Shown here: positions 27,142 to 35,725 of the stretch, in pieces
How the letters are laid out: each line of letters starts with the position of its first letter
Position numbering within the stretch: position 1 is the stretch's first letter
Origin: Jiangella muralis
GTDB lineage: Bacteria > Actinomycetota > Actinomycetes > Jiangellales > Jiangellaceae
Assembly: GCF_001270745.1 (NCBI RefSeq)
Contig: NZ_LFXL01000037.1
Coordinates: 1 to 64,000, forward strand
DNA length: 64,000 nt
Direction: 5' to 3'
Translations under genes and position numbers: made by a program
The notes under the pieces: model-generated
Told to the model about the DNA's origin: nothing
The model's database searches: none
Seen by the model: the letters and a program-made list of their open reading frames with translations, nothing else

Positions 27142-29265
27142 GTGGGTGGCGTCGCGCTGGCGCTGACGGCGCTGCTGATCGCTTCGGGGACGACCCCGGC
27201 GGACCCGGCGCCGGCCCCGTCGACCCGGGTGCCGGCCGACCTGCTGGCGGAGTGGGCGGCCGAGGCCGCCCCCGAACCGCCCGCCGCGGTGCCGGACGAC
27301 CTGCCGGACGGCCTCACCGGCGAGCTGGACCTCCCCGTCGACCCCGCCGTCGAGACCGTGCGCTGGCCGTCGTCGGGCGAGCTGGTGCTGGAGGGCCGCG
27401 GCTACGGGCACGGCCGCGGGATGTCGCAGTGGGGCGCGTACGGGGCGGCGGCGAGCGGCCTCGGCTACGGGCGGATCCTCGCGCACTACTACCGCGGCAC
27501 CTCGCTGGAACTGCGCGACGACATCCGGCTGCGGGTCCGCATCACGGCCGACGACGACGGCGAGACCCGGGTGGCCCCGGCCCGCGGGTTGACGGCGACC
27601 GCCGGTGACGCGGCGCTGACGCTGCCGTCGTCGCTGGCCGGGAGCCGCGTGACGGCCTGGCGGGTGGTCCGCGACGGCGGCCGGCTGGTGCTGCAGGGGT
27701 ACGCGGGCAGCTGGCGGACGACGGCGATCGGCGGGGCCACCGCGCACGCCGCGCCGATCGCGTTCACCACGCCGGCCGGCGCCGTCCGCCTCGTCCTCGG
27801 CTCCACCCACCGCGAGTACCGCGGCGCCGTCGAGGCGGTCGCCACCGGCTCCGGCGTCGGCACCCGCGTGGCCACGTCGCTGGAGTCGTACCTGCGCAGC
27901 GTCGTGCCGGCGGAGATGCCGGCCAGCTGGCCCGCCGCGGCGCTGCAGGCGCAGGCCGTCGCGGCCCGCACGTACGCCCGCTGGCAGCGGGCCGAGGAAC
28001 CCGGCTCCTGGTACGACACCTGCGACAGCACCCGCTGCCAGGTGTTCAACGGCGCCGCCGACTACACCGCGGGCGGCGACCTCATCCGCCGCTACGACCA
28101 CCCGGCCAGCGACGCCGCCGTCGGCGCGACCGCCGAGCGGATCCTGCTGTACGACGGCGAGCCCGCGTTCACCCAGTTCACGTCCGCGAACGGCGGGTGG
28201 ACGATGCGCGGGTCGCGGCCGTACCTGCGCGCGTTCGCCGACGAGTACGACGGGGTGGTGTCCGGCTCGCCGCACCGCTGGCGCACGACCCTGACCGCGC
28301 GCGCCGTCGCGGCCGCCTTCCCGCGCGTCGGCCGCCCGGTCACCCTGCGGGTCGACGCCCGGAACGGCCACGGCGCGTGGGGCGGGCGGACCACGTCGGT
28401 GGTCGTGACGGGCACGGAGGGGTCGGTCGAGGTGGGCGGCGAGGCGTTCCGGTCGGCGCTCGGGCTGCGCAGCGACTGGTGGCGGGTCAGCGGCGTCGCG
28501 GGGGCGGGGCACGACCTCACCGGCGACCGCCGCGCCGACCTCGTCGCGCGGCGTTCGTCCGACGGGTCGCTGTGGCTGTATCCGGGCAACGGCGCGGGCG
28601 GTTTCGGCCCGACCCGGTCGCTAGGCGCCGGCTGGCACGGCATGTCGTCGATCCTGGTCACGCCCGACTGGGACGGCGACGGGCGGGCCGATCTGGTGGC
28701 GCGGTCGCGGTCCGGCGACCTGTGGCTGTACTCGGGCGACGGTGCGGGCGGGGCCTCCGGACGGCCGATCGGGCAGGGGTGGGCGGGCATGAACGGGCTC
28801 GCGACGCCCGGCGACTGGGACGGCGACGCGCGGACGGACCTGCTGGCGCGGCGGTCACGGTCCGGCGACCTGTGGCTGTACGCGGGAGCGGGCCGGGCCG
28901 GCTTCGGGGTGGCGCGGCCGATCGGCACCGGGTGGAGCGCCTGGAACCTGATCACCGGCAGCCCGGACTTCGACGGCGACGGCCACGCCGACCTCGTGGC
29001 GCGGCGTCGCGGCGACGGCACCCTCTGGCTCTTCCCCGGCGACGGGCGCGGCGGGTTCGGCACCGCGAGCCGGGTGGGGCACGGCTGGGCCGGCATGAAC
29101 GCCCTCGTCGCCCCCGGCGACTGGGACGGCGACGGGCGGGCCGACCTCATCGCCCGCAGCGCCGCCGACGGCGCCCTCTGGTTCTACGCCGGCAACGGCC
29201 GCGGCGACATCGCCGCCGTCCGGCGCATCGGCACCGGCTGGACCGTGGTCGACGCGCTCGGCTGA
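27142..29265 (+). CDS. SpoIID/LytB-domain protein with FG-GAP repeats
   Basis: A 707-residue exported protein. It has a hydrophobic start (VALALTALLIASGT). A SpoIID domain spans about residues 75-430 (ELVLEGRGYGHGRGMSQWGA, VTSLESYLRSVVPAEMPASW, AVAARTYARWQR). Five FG-GAP repeats follow from about 454 to the end (GDWDGDGRADLVARSRSGDLWLYSG type). SpoIID of Bacillus is a lytic transglycosylase acting on denuded glycan; LytB modifies amidase activity. The 15-base spacing from the amidase gene suggests co-expression, and the shared repeat type suggests both bind the same wall ligand or multimerise. GTG 27142 is the likely start. Confidence 0.9.
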   Translation: MGGVALALTALLIASGTTPADPAPAPSTRVPADLLAEWAAEAAPEPPAAVPDDLPDGLTGELDLPVDPAVETVRWPSSGELVLEGRGYGHGRGMSQWGAYGAAASGLGYGRILAHYYRGTSLELRDDIRLRVRITADDDGETRVAPARGLTATAGDAALTLPSSLAGSRVTAWRVVRDGGRLVLQGYAGSWRTTAIGGATAHAAPIAFTTPAGAVRLVLGSTHREYRGAVEAVATGSGVGTRVATSLESYLRSVVPAEMPASWPAAALQAQAVAARTYARWQRAEEPGSWYDTCDSTRCQVFNGAADYTAGGDLIRRYDHPASDAAVGATAERILLYDGEPAFTQFTSANGGWTMRGSRPYLRAFADEYDGVVSGSPHRWRTTLTARAVAAAFPRVGRPVTLRVDARNGHGAWGGRTTSVVVTGTEGSVEVGGEAFRSALGLRSDWWRVSGVAGAGHDLTGDRRADLVARRSSDGSLWLYPGNGAGGFGPTRSLGAGWHGMSSILVTPDWDGDGRADLVARSRSGDLWLYSGDGAGGASGRPIGQGWAGMNGLATPGDWDGDARTDLLARRSRSGDLWLYAGAGRAGFGVARPIGTGWSAWNLITGSPDFDGDGHADLVARRRGDGTLWLFPGDGRGGFGTASRVGHGWAGMNALVAPGDWDGDGRADLIARSAADGALWFYAGNGRGDIAAVRRIGTGWTVVDALG

Positions 29266-29267
29266 GC

Positions 29268-29663
29268 CTAGGGTGAGTCTCCCAAGCCGATCACCGTGGC
29301 CTTCCGGCCGACCAGCAGCCGCCGCGCCACGACGAAGGTGACGGGTATCGCGATGGCCGCCGCGACGAGCGGAGCCGCCCGTTCGTCCATTCCGGCGTAC
29401 TCGATCAGCACGACGACGCCGGTCGTCGTCACGACGAAATTGGCCACGGTGGACAGCGGGAAGAGGAGGAACCGCCGCAGCGTCGGCCTGACTCTGTAGG
29501 TGTAGAGCGTATTGAGGAAGAACGATCCGATGGTGGACAGCACGAAGGCGACGACGTGCCCTGGCAGATACCCGATCCACTCACGCAGCAGGAGATAGCA
29601 CGCGTAATAGGTCGCCGTATTGATACCGCCGACGACGACGAATCTCAGCGCCTGACCGATCAT
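29268..29663 (-). CDS. GtrA/GtcA-family membrane flippase-like protein
   Basis: A 131-residue protein with four hydrophobic segments and the GtrA-family start ALRFVVVGGINTATYY. GtrA/GtcA proteins are thought to turn polyprenol-phosphate-linked single sugars across the membrane. ATG 29663 overlaps the stop of the polyprenol-phosphate GT (ATGA), a common pairing. With the YfhO-like protein on the other side of the divergent region, all three parts of a CsbB-GtcA-YfhO-type glycan decoration machine are present. Base composition is lower in GC than the surrounding genes. Confidence 0.9.
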   Translation of the reverse strand: MIGQALRFVVVGGINTATYYACYLLLREWIGYLPGHVVAFVLSTIGSFFLNTLYTYRVRPTLRRFLLFPLSTVANFVVTTTGVVVLIEYAGMDERAAPLVAAAIAIPVTFVVARRLLVGRKATVIGLGDSP

Positions 29664-30598
29664 CGCGGTAGACGCGGTGGGTCGATGTTCGATTCCTTGA
29701 CGATGAAGTGGGGCCGGCGCTTGGTCTCCAGGAAGATCCGGCCGACGTATTCCCCGACGACGCCGAGCAGGATCATCTGGGCTCCGCCCAGGCCGATGAT
29801 CGCCGCGATCGACGTCACGTACCCCGGGGTGTCCACCCCGACGGTGAGCGCGTTGACGATCTGCCAGACGAGGTAGCCGACCGATGCGATCACCAGCAGG
29901 AGGCCGGCATGGATCGCTGAGCGCAGGGGCTTGCTGTTGAACGAGAGGATGCCGTCGAGGCCGTAGTTCACCAGGCTCACGAGCGACCACGACGACCTGC
30001 CGTGTTCGCGTAGTCCGCTCTGGAACGGTACGACGGCCGCCGGGAACCCGATCCAGGCGAACAGACCCTTCGAGAACCGGTTGTGCTCGGTCATGCTGAG
30101 CAGGGCGTCGAGTGCGCGCCGGCTGAGCAGCCTGAAGTCGCCTTCGCCGTCGACCAGGCGGACGTCGACGACGGAGTTGACCGCCCGGAAGTAGAGGCGG
30201 CTGAGACTGCGCCGAAGCGGCGAGTCGTTGGTACGGTCCCGCCGCGCCACCACCTGGTCGGCGCCGGCCAGGTGCTCGTCGAGCAGCCTGGGGACCAGTT
30301 CGGGCGGGTGCTGCAGGTCGGCGTCCATGATCACGACGGCGTCGCCACCAGCCGCTCGCAGGCCGGCCAGCATGGCCGCCTCCTTGCCGAAGTTCCGGCT
30401 CAACGCGATGTACTTCACGCGGGTGTCGGATTCCGCGAGCTTGCGGAGGACCGTGGGTGTGTCGTCGGTGCTGCCGTCGTCGACGAAGACGAATTCCATG
30501 TCGGTCTGAACGGTCTCCGACATGGCGACCAGCCGCGCGTAGAGAATCGGCAGCCCGTCGGCCTCGCCGTAACACGGCACGACGATCGAGGTGATCAC
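29660..30598 (-). CDS. Polyprenol-phosphate glycosyltransferase, GT2 (CsbB/GtrB-like)
   Basis: The 312-residue protein begins ITSIVVPCYGEADGLPILY and has FVFVDDGSTDDTP, SRNFGKEAAMLAGL, VVIMDADLQHPPE (donor/metal site) and DGEGDFRLLSRRALDAL. Two membrane helices (about residues 225-290) and the EYVGRIFLETKRRPHFIV ending are typical of GtrB/CsbB. It would make a polyprenyl-phosphate monosaccharide from a nucleotide sugar on the inner face of the membrane. The start codon ATG (GTG two codons upstream is less likely) begins directly at the conserved motif. It is divergent from the YfhO-like gene, with 115 bases between. Confidence 0.92.
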   Translation of the reverse strand: MITSIVVPCYGEADGLPILYARLVAMSETVQTDMEFVFVDDGSTDDTPTVLRKLAESDTRVKYIALSRNFGKEAAMLAGLRAAGGDAVVIMDADLQHPPELVPRLLDEHLAGADQVVARRDRTNDSPLRRSLSRLYFRAVNSVVDVRLVDGEGDFRLLSRRALDALLSMTEHNRFSKGLFAWIGFPAAVVPFQSGLREHGRSSWSLVSLVNYGLDGILSFNSKPLRSAIHAGLLLVIASVGYLVWQIVNALTVGVDTPGYVTSIAAIIGLGGAQMILLGVVGEYVGRIFLETKRRPHFIVKESNIDPPRLPR

Positions 30599-30637
30599 CC
30601 GAATTCCCCTTACCGTGGATTGTATAGCACCACAGCA

Positions 30638-30666
30638 TTGTCAACATGTATTGAATGCCGTGATAC
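30638..30666 (+). promoter_or_regulatory. Predicted sigma-70-type promoter for the YfhO-like gene
   Basis: TTGTCA at 30638-30643 and TGATAC at 30661-30666 are separated by 17 bases in a distinctly AT-richer divergent intergenic region, 48 bases before the GTG start at 30714. The -35 box has one mismatch and the -10 box two mismatches to consensus. On the opposite strand the same region gives TTGACA and TATACA, but only about 12 bases apart, so that pair is not accepted as a promoter for the leftward genes. Confidence 0.5.
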
Positions 30667-30713
30667 GGTTTGCGCTATTCTGAGTTCGGAGCCGATGGAT
30701 TGGTGCAAGCACT

Positions 30714-33293
30714 GTGTATACGCACGAAGCGCCTGCGAGGTTGCATCGCGTGCTGCTGTCCGCCGTCGCGGCCGCGGTGCTGGCCGCTGCCGCCTTCGTG
30801 GCGAGCGGGGCGATCCGCGGGACGTTCCCGTTCGGCGACGTGTCGCGCAACACCAACGACCTCGGCCAGCAGCTGATCCCCGTCCACGGGCGGCTGCGCG
30901 ACGTGCTGACCGGCGACGCGGCCGGCGACCTCGTCTTCAACTGGTCCAGCGGGTTCGGCGTCCCGTTCCTCGGCGACTACCTGTCCTACCTCGGCAGCAC
31001 GCTGTCCTGGCTGGTGCTGCTGTTCCCGCGCGACGGCATGGACCTCGCGCTGTTCGTCATCGCGGTCGTCGCGCTGGCGCTGGCGGCGGCCGCCATGACG
31101 GCCTACCTGCGGTTGCTGCGCCCGCGCGGGCCGGCCTGGCTCTCCGTCGTCGCAGGGGCCTCCTACGCGCTGTGCGGGTGGGCGATCGACGACGGCGCGT
31201 ACCTGACCGTCTGGCTGTACGGGCTGGTGGCGTTCCCGGTGCTGTGCCTGCTGTGCGAGTGGATCCTGCGGCGGCGATCGTCGTGGCTGCCGGTCTGCGT
31301 GACGCCGTTCGTGGTGGCGCTGCTGTGGACGTCGCAGTTCTACACCGTCTACATGGCCACCATCGGCGCGGCGATCGTCGTGCTGGTGCGGGTGCTGTCG
31401 TGGGAGTCGTCCGTGTCGTGGCGGACGCGGCTGGCGGGGCTGCTGCGCTGCGCGGTTGCCGTCGTCGCGGGCATGGGCCTCGCGGCGCCGCTGCTGGTGC
31501 CGATGTTCTGGGCGGCGCGGTACGCACGGCCCAGCCCGGAGACCGAGTTCCACGCCATGGACTGGCGCGACTTCCTGTCGCGACTGCTGGCCGGCACCGA
31601 GGGGGTCGGATCCAGTCCCGGCCTCGCGGTCGGGACGGTGCTGCTGCTGCTGGCCGTGAGCCTGCCGTTCAACCGCGCGGTGCCGTGGCGCGAGCGGCTC
31701 GTGTGGACGGGAGCGGTGGGGCTGACGGTGCTGAGCATGCAGGTCGCGCTGACGCACGCCGTGTGGCATGGATTCGACACCCCCAACGGCAGCCCGTTCC
31801 GGCAGGCGTTCGTGGTGGCGGGGCTGTTGGTGATCGCCGGCTGGATCTCCGGTTCGGCCGGGCTGCGCGGCGTCGCGCCGGTGCTGGCGCCGCTGGTGCT
31901 GGTCGGCGGGCTCTACCTCGCCGTGCGGTCCGGCCCGTTCGTCACGCCGACCACTCGGGTCGTCGTCCCGGTGGTCGCGGCCGTCGCGCTGGTCGCCTGG
32001 CTGGCCTGGCGGTTCACGGAGCGCGGGCGGCCCTGGGTCGCCGCGGTGGCCGCGGGAGTCGTCGGCGCCGCCGTCATCGTCGAGGCGACGGCGGGGGCGG
32101 TGGCGATCGACGAGGCGCGGACGCGGATCCTGAGCACACACCCGGTCTGGGGCGACGAGAACGACCAGGTCAGGGCGTTGGTCCAGGGTGCCGACCGGTG
32201 GCCGGAGGCGCGCGTGTCGCCGGGCGCGTACGTCACGCAGAACGACCCCATGCTGCTGGGCGGGCAGGGGTCGCAGTACTACTCGAGCACCATTCCCGAC
32301 GACGTCTCCGTGGCGCTGGCCGGGCTGGGCTTCGGGTACAGCGCGTACGTGCGGGCCAACGTCGACCCCGCGAACCCGGTCGTCGACGCCGTGTTCGCCG
32401 TCGGCGCCCGGGTGGTCACTGACGACGCCGGGACGCTCCGGCTAGCGGAGAACCCCGACGTGGCGCCGCTGGTCACCGTCCGCCCGGCCGAGCCCTGGAC
32501 GTCGCCCGACCCGGCGCCGTTCGGGCACCAGGAGACCGCGCTCGGCGCCGACGTCTACACCGTCCCGCGGGTCGAGCTGGTCCCGGACCCGGCGCTGACG
32601 GTGATCGGGCGGCGCCGCGACTCGCTGCTGTCCCCCGCGGTTGTGGGGGAGCCGGCCGAGCTGCGGGTGACGGCGTCGTGCCCGGCAGGCACCGAGGTGT
32701 ACATGGCGGCGCCGGCCTTCGTGGGCGACGTGCTCGCCGCCGACACCGGCTGGCGTGCGGTGCTGGGGCAGGGCACCCGCGCCCCGGGCGTGTACAACGG
32801 CGCGCCACTGCTGCGGGTCGGCACGGCGGGGGCCGACGGCGCCGTCGAAGTGAAGCTCCGGGTCTACGGCCCGGCGCGGCTGCCGGCCAGCCCGCTCGGC
32901 TGCCTCGACCGTACGGCGCTGTCTGACGCGGTGGCCGGGTTGCGAGCCGGCGCGCCCACGTCCATCGACGTGACCGGCCACGGCGTCGCGGCCACGCTGC
33001 CCCCGTCCTCGACGCCGTCGACCGTTGTCCTCGGCGTGATCCGGTCGCCCGGCTGGCGCTGCTCGGCCGGCGACGGACCGGCGACGACCCCGACCACGGC
33101 CGGTGGGCTGATCGCCCTGCCGGTCCCGGCCGGGGTGACCGACGTGTCCTGCGAGTACCGGCCGCGCGGCCTGCGCATGGGCCTCGCCGTCGGCGCTGCC
33201 GCACTGGCGGTCGTCGCGGCGCTGGGCGTGGTCGGTCTCGTGCAGCGCCGCCGACGGGACGCGTGGGTGGTAGAGCAGGAGAAGTCCTCGTGA
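30714..33293 (+). CDS. YfhO-like integral membrane glycosyltransferase
   Basis: An 859-residue membrane protein with about 12-13 hydrophobic segments over the first 450 residues plus one at the C-terminus, and a large extracytoplasmic region between (about 460-810). The N-terminal stretch FVASGAIRGTFPFGDVSRNTNDLGQQ, FNWSSGFGVPFLGDYLSYLGS and YALCGWAIDDGAYLTVWLYG match YfhO proteins. In Firmicutes, YfhO transfers sugar from a polyprenyl phosphate made by CsbB to lipoteichoic acid. The gene start at GTG 30714 has only a weak ribosome site. The divergent neighbours encode the CsbB-like GT and the GtrA-like flippase. Confidence 0.85.
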   Translation: MYTHEAPARLHRVLLSAVAAAVLAAAAFVASGAIRGTFPFGDVSRNTNDLGQQLIPVHGRLRDVLTGDAAGDLVFNWSSGFGVPFLGDYLSYLGSTLSWLVLLFPRDGMDLALFVIAVVALALAAAAMTAYLRLLRPRGPAWLSVVAGASYALCGWAIDDGAYLTVWLYGLVAFPVLCLLCEWILRRRSSWLPVCVTPFVVALLWTSQFYTVYMATIGAAIVVLVRVLSWESSVSWRTRLAGLLRCAVAVVAGMGLAAPLLVPMFWAARYARPSPETEFHAMDWRDFLSRLLAGTEGVGSSPGLAVGTVLLLLAVSLPFNRAVPWRERLVWTGAVGLTVLSMQVALTHAVWHGFDTPNGSPFRQAFVVAGLLVIAGWISGSAGLRGVAPVLAPLVLVGGLYLAVRSGPFVTPTTRVVVPVVAAVALVAWLAWRFTERGRPWVAAVAAGVVGAAVIVEATAGAVAIDEARTRILSTHPVWGDENDQVRALVQGADRWPEARVSPGAYVTQNDPMLLGGQGSQYYSSTIPDDVSVALAGLGFGYSAYVRANVDPANPVVDAVFAVGARVVTDDAGTLRLAENPDVAPLVTVRPAEPWTSPDPAPFGHQETALGADVYTVPRVELVPDPALTVIGRRRDSLLSPAVVGEPAELRVTASCPAGTEVYMAAPAFVGDVLAADTGWRAVLGQGTRAPGVYNGAPLLRVGTAGADGAVEVKLRVYGPARLPASPLGCLDRTALSDAVAGLRAGAPTSIDVTGHGVAATLPPSSTPSTVVLGVIRSPGWRCSAGDGPATTPTTAGGLIALPVPAGVTDVSCEYRPRGLRMGLAVGAAALAVVAALGVVGLVQRRRRDAWVVEQEKSS

Positions 33294-33463
33294 GGTGCGC
33301 GATCGTTGGCGGCGTCGCCGTCCAGACGGCCGAGCGTCTCCCGGGTGCTGCAGGCACCGTGTGGCAACACTGTCGCCACCACCGTTGGCTCCATGATCAT
33401 CCAAGGTCCGGGGTGTTATGACGCCACCAATGCTGGATGAAACGCGAGAAGCAGCCGCGGCCG
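33294..33463. other. Convergent intergenic region with short palindromes
   Basis: 170 bases between two gene ends. GTGGCAACACTGTCGCCAC at 33361-33379 is a near-perfect 19-base palindrome with a single mismatched pair. CCATGATCATC at 33391-33401 repeats the core of the longer palindrome at 48090-48145. Either could assist transcription termination. No gene is seen. Confidence 0.4.
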
Positions 33464-34600
33464 TCAGCGGACCAGCCGGAAGAACGTCCTGATCTCGTCG
33501 ACGACGATGTCCGGCTGTTCGAGGGCGGCGAAGTGGCCGCCGCGGGCGGGCTCGCTCCAGTGCTTGATGTTGGTGAACCAGCGCTCCGCCCATCGCCGCG
33601 ACGGTCGCTGCCGCTCCTTCGGGAACACCGTGCACCCGGTCGGGACGTCGACGGAGACGCCGGTGCTGCCGGAGATCCACTCGTCGACCTGGCGGATGCT
33701 CTCCCAGTACAGCCGCGCGGCGGACGCACCGGTGGCGGGCAGCCAGTAGAGCATGACGGCGTCGAGCAGTTCGTCGCGGCTGACGACGGTGTCGAGCGAG
33801 CCGTCGTGGTCGGCCCAGAACCAGTACTTCTCCGCGATCCACGCGCACAGCGCCGCCGGCGAGTCGACCAGCCCGTAGCCGACGGTCTGCGGCCGGGTCG
33901 ACTGCTGGCGGGAGTAGCCGGAGCCCCACTCGTCCGCCTCGCGCAGGTCGTCCAGCGCCGACCGCTCGGCGGCGGTGAGGTCGTCGAACGTGGCGGGGTC
34001 GGGCGGCGCGAGCGGCGGCATCAGGTGGATGCCGGCGACGCGGTCCGGGTGCGCGACGCCGAGCAGCGTCGACACCGTCGTGCCCCAGTCGCTGCCCTGG
34101 GCGCCATAGCGGTCGTAGCCGAGGCGGTCCATCAGCGTGGCCCAAGCGGCGGCGATGCGCTCGATGCCCCAGCCGGTGCGGGCCGGCCGGTCGCTGAACC
34201 CGTAGCCGGGCAGCGACGGGACGACGACGTGGAAGGCGTCGGCTGGGTCGGGTGGATCGGTGAGCGGGCCGATCAGCTTGCCGAACTCGAGGATCGAGCC
34301 GGGCCAGCCGTGCGTCAGCACCAGCGGGAACGCGTCGTCATGCGGTGAGCGGACGTGCAGGAAGTGGATGCCGAGCCCGTCGACCACCGTCCGGAACTGT
34401 GGCAGGGCGTTCAGCCGGCCCTCCGCCCGCCGCCAGTCGTACCCCGTCGCCCAGTAGTCGCAGAGGTCGCGCAGCCAGTCCAGCGGAACACCCTGCGACC
34501 AGTCGTCGACGGTGGCCGGCTCCGGCCAGCGGGTGGCGCGCAGCCGGGCCCGGAGGTCGTCCAGCTGGGATTCGGGGACGTCGATGCGGAACCTTTCCAC
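33464..34600 (-). CDS. Epoxide hydrolase (alpha/beta hydrolase with EHN domain)
   Basis: The 378-residue protein matches microsomal-type epoxide hydrolases: an N-terminal EHN domain (FRIDVPESQLDDLRARL, residues 1-110), the oxyanion motif LTHGWPGSILEF, the nucleophile block AQGSDWGTTV with its aspartate, and the C-terminal GGHFAALEQPD histidine. It would hydrate an epoxide to a vicinal diol in the cytoplasm. GTG 34600 opens the family domain directly. It has no evident link to polymer synthesis and is divergent from the metallophosphoesterase. Normal length and all key residues indicate a functional enzyme. Confidence 0.92.
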   Translation of the reverse strand: MERFRIDVPESQLDDLRARLRATRWPEPATVDDWSQGVPLDWLRDLCDYWATGYDWRRAEGRLNALPQFRTVVDGLGIHFLHVRSPHDDAFPLVLTHGWPGSILEFGKLIGPLTDPPDPADAFHVVVPSLPGYGFSDRPARTGWGIERIAAAWATLMDRLGYDRYGAQGSDWGTTVSTLLGVAHPDRVAGIHLMPPLAPPDPATFDDLTAAERSALDDLREADEWGSGYSRQQSTRPQTVGYGLVDSPAALCAWIAEKYWFWADHDGSLDTVVSRDELLDAVMLYWLPATGASAARLYWESIRQVDEWISGSTGVSVDVPTGCTVFPKERQRPSRRWAERWFTNIKHWSEPARGGHFAALEQPDIVVDEIRTFFRLVR

Positions 34601-34647
34601 GCCGGCCAGCCTATTCGGGTGGGCTTCATCCGCTCCTCACCGCCGCG

Positions 34648-34849
34648 ATGGCTGCTCGTGCCCGGCGGCCGTTAGCGTCCCCGGCACCGCCGCACTCGCG
34701 CTCGGCGGCGCCGTGCGCTCGCCGGTGCGACCACCGCGGGCGCGGCGGACGAGGACCGGCCGCTGCGGTTCACAGGCGACGGCGCGTTCAAGATCGTCCA
34801 GTTCAACGACACCCAGGACGACGAGCGGATCGAGCGGCGCACCATCGAG
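34648..34849 (+). pseudogene. Broken signal peptide and first motif of the metallophosphoesterase
   Basis: Reading across three frames recovers a normal secretion leader. ATG 34648 gives MAARARRPLAS (twin-arginine-like). A second frame then gives GTAALALGGAV. The third, in frame with the enzyme, gives LAGATTAGAADEDRPLRF and FKIVQFNDTQDDERIERR with the first metal-binding motif. In the enzyme frame there is a TAG at 34673-34675 and no ATG, GTG or TTG until 34850. Two small indels therefore separate leader and enzyme, from mutation or base-calling error in a GC-rich stretch. Confidence 0.6.
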
Positions 34850-35719
34850 TTGATGGAGAAGGTCCTCGACAGCGAGCAGCCCGACCTCGTCGTCCACAAC
34901 GGCGACAACATCACCGGCGGCTGCGCGAACGCCACCGAGATGAGGCAGGCGATGAACAACGTCGTCCAGCCGATGGAGCAGCGGCAGATCCCGTGGGTGG
35001 TCACCTACGGCAACCACGACGAGGACTCCACGCCGGACACCGGGATGGACGAGGAGGACATGCTCGCCTTCTACCGGTCCTACGGCCACAACCTGAATCA
35101 GCCCAGCCCGCGCGGCGTCACCGGCTCCGGCACCATGAACCTGCTGATCCGCGGCGCCCGCGGCCAGCGTCCCGTCTTCAACCTGTTCCTGCTCGACAGC
35201 GGCCGCTACGCCCCGTCGACGATCGCGGGGCAGGACTTCGCCGGCTACCCGACGTGGGATTGGCTGCGGATGAACCAGGTGCACTGGTACACCGAGACGT
35301 CCGAGCTGGTCGAGAAGCGGGCCGGGCAGAAGGTGCCGGCGCTGATGTTCATCCACATCCCGCTGTGGGAGTACCGCTTCATGTGGTTCGCCAGCGTCGA
35401 CAGCCGCACCGCCGCCGACCACGAGCGCGCCGTCGCCAAGCACGGCATCATCGGCGAGCGCAACGAGGACGAGTGCCCCGGCCCGTTCAACTGCGGCATG
35501 TTCTCCGCCATCCTCGATCGCGGCGACGTGCGCGGCGTCTTCTGCGGCCACGACCACGTCAACACCTACGTCGGCGACTACTACGGCGTCCTGCTCGGCG
35601 CCGGCGACGTCGACATCGAGACCCACTTGGTGTTCGCCGGCGACCTCGGCATCGACCTGACCGCGAACGACCAGAGCATCGACCCGCTGCCACTGCCCGA
35701 CGGCCGGCGCCGCAAGTAG
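34850..35719 (+). CDS. Metallophosphoesterase (calcineurin-like), 5' end damaged
   Basis: A calcineurin-type phosphoesterase with motif II VVHNGDNITGG, motif III VVTYGNHDEDS, then FIHIPLWEY and GVFCGHDHVN, all two-metal site ligands. The first motif (FNDTQDD) is encoded upstream of the only in-frame start (TTG 34850/ATG 34853), so the protein translated from here (289 residues) would lack metal ligands. Family members are usually exported phosphoesterases of about 330-350 residues. The gene is therefore probably inactive as read, or the sequence contains errors. Orientation is divergent from the epoxide hydrolase and convergent with the ligase. Confidence 0.75.
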   Translation: MMEKVLDSEQPDLVVHNGDNITGGCANATEMRQAMNNVVQPMEQRQIPWVVTYGNHDEDSTPDTGMDEEDMLAFYRSYGHNLNQPSPRGVTGSGTMNLLIRGARGQRPVFNLFLLDSGRYAPSTIAGQDFAGYPTWDWLRMNQVHWYTETSELVEKRAGQKVPALMFIHIPLWEYRFMWFASVDSRTAADHERAVAKHGIIGERNEDECPGPFNCGMFSAILDRGDVRGVFCGHDHVNTYVGDYYGVLLGAGDVDIETHLVFAGDLGIDLTANDQSIDPLPLPDGRRRK

Positions 35720-35725
35720 ACGGTG

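Noticed and set aside
25090-28512. A leftward open frame of about 1140 codons opposite the amidase and SpoIID genes
   Set aside because: Shadow frame spanning two well-supported genes; composition and lack of motifs indicate an artefact.
26370-29265. Repeated DNA in the FG-GAP regions as a possible CRISPR or tandem repeat array
   Set aside because: The periodicity is that of protein repeats (about 48 residues) with codon-level variation; there are no identical repeats with unique spacers.
30620-30643. Leftward promoter TTGACA..TATACA for the CsbB-like gene
   Set aside because: Boxes match well but are only about 12 bases apart, too close for a sigma-70-type promoter.
29660-30647. Extension of the GtrA-like frame upstream to 30647
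   Set aside because: It runs out of frame through the polyprenol-phosphate GT gene; the ATG at 29663 overlapping that gene's stop is the natural start.
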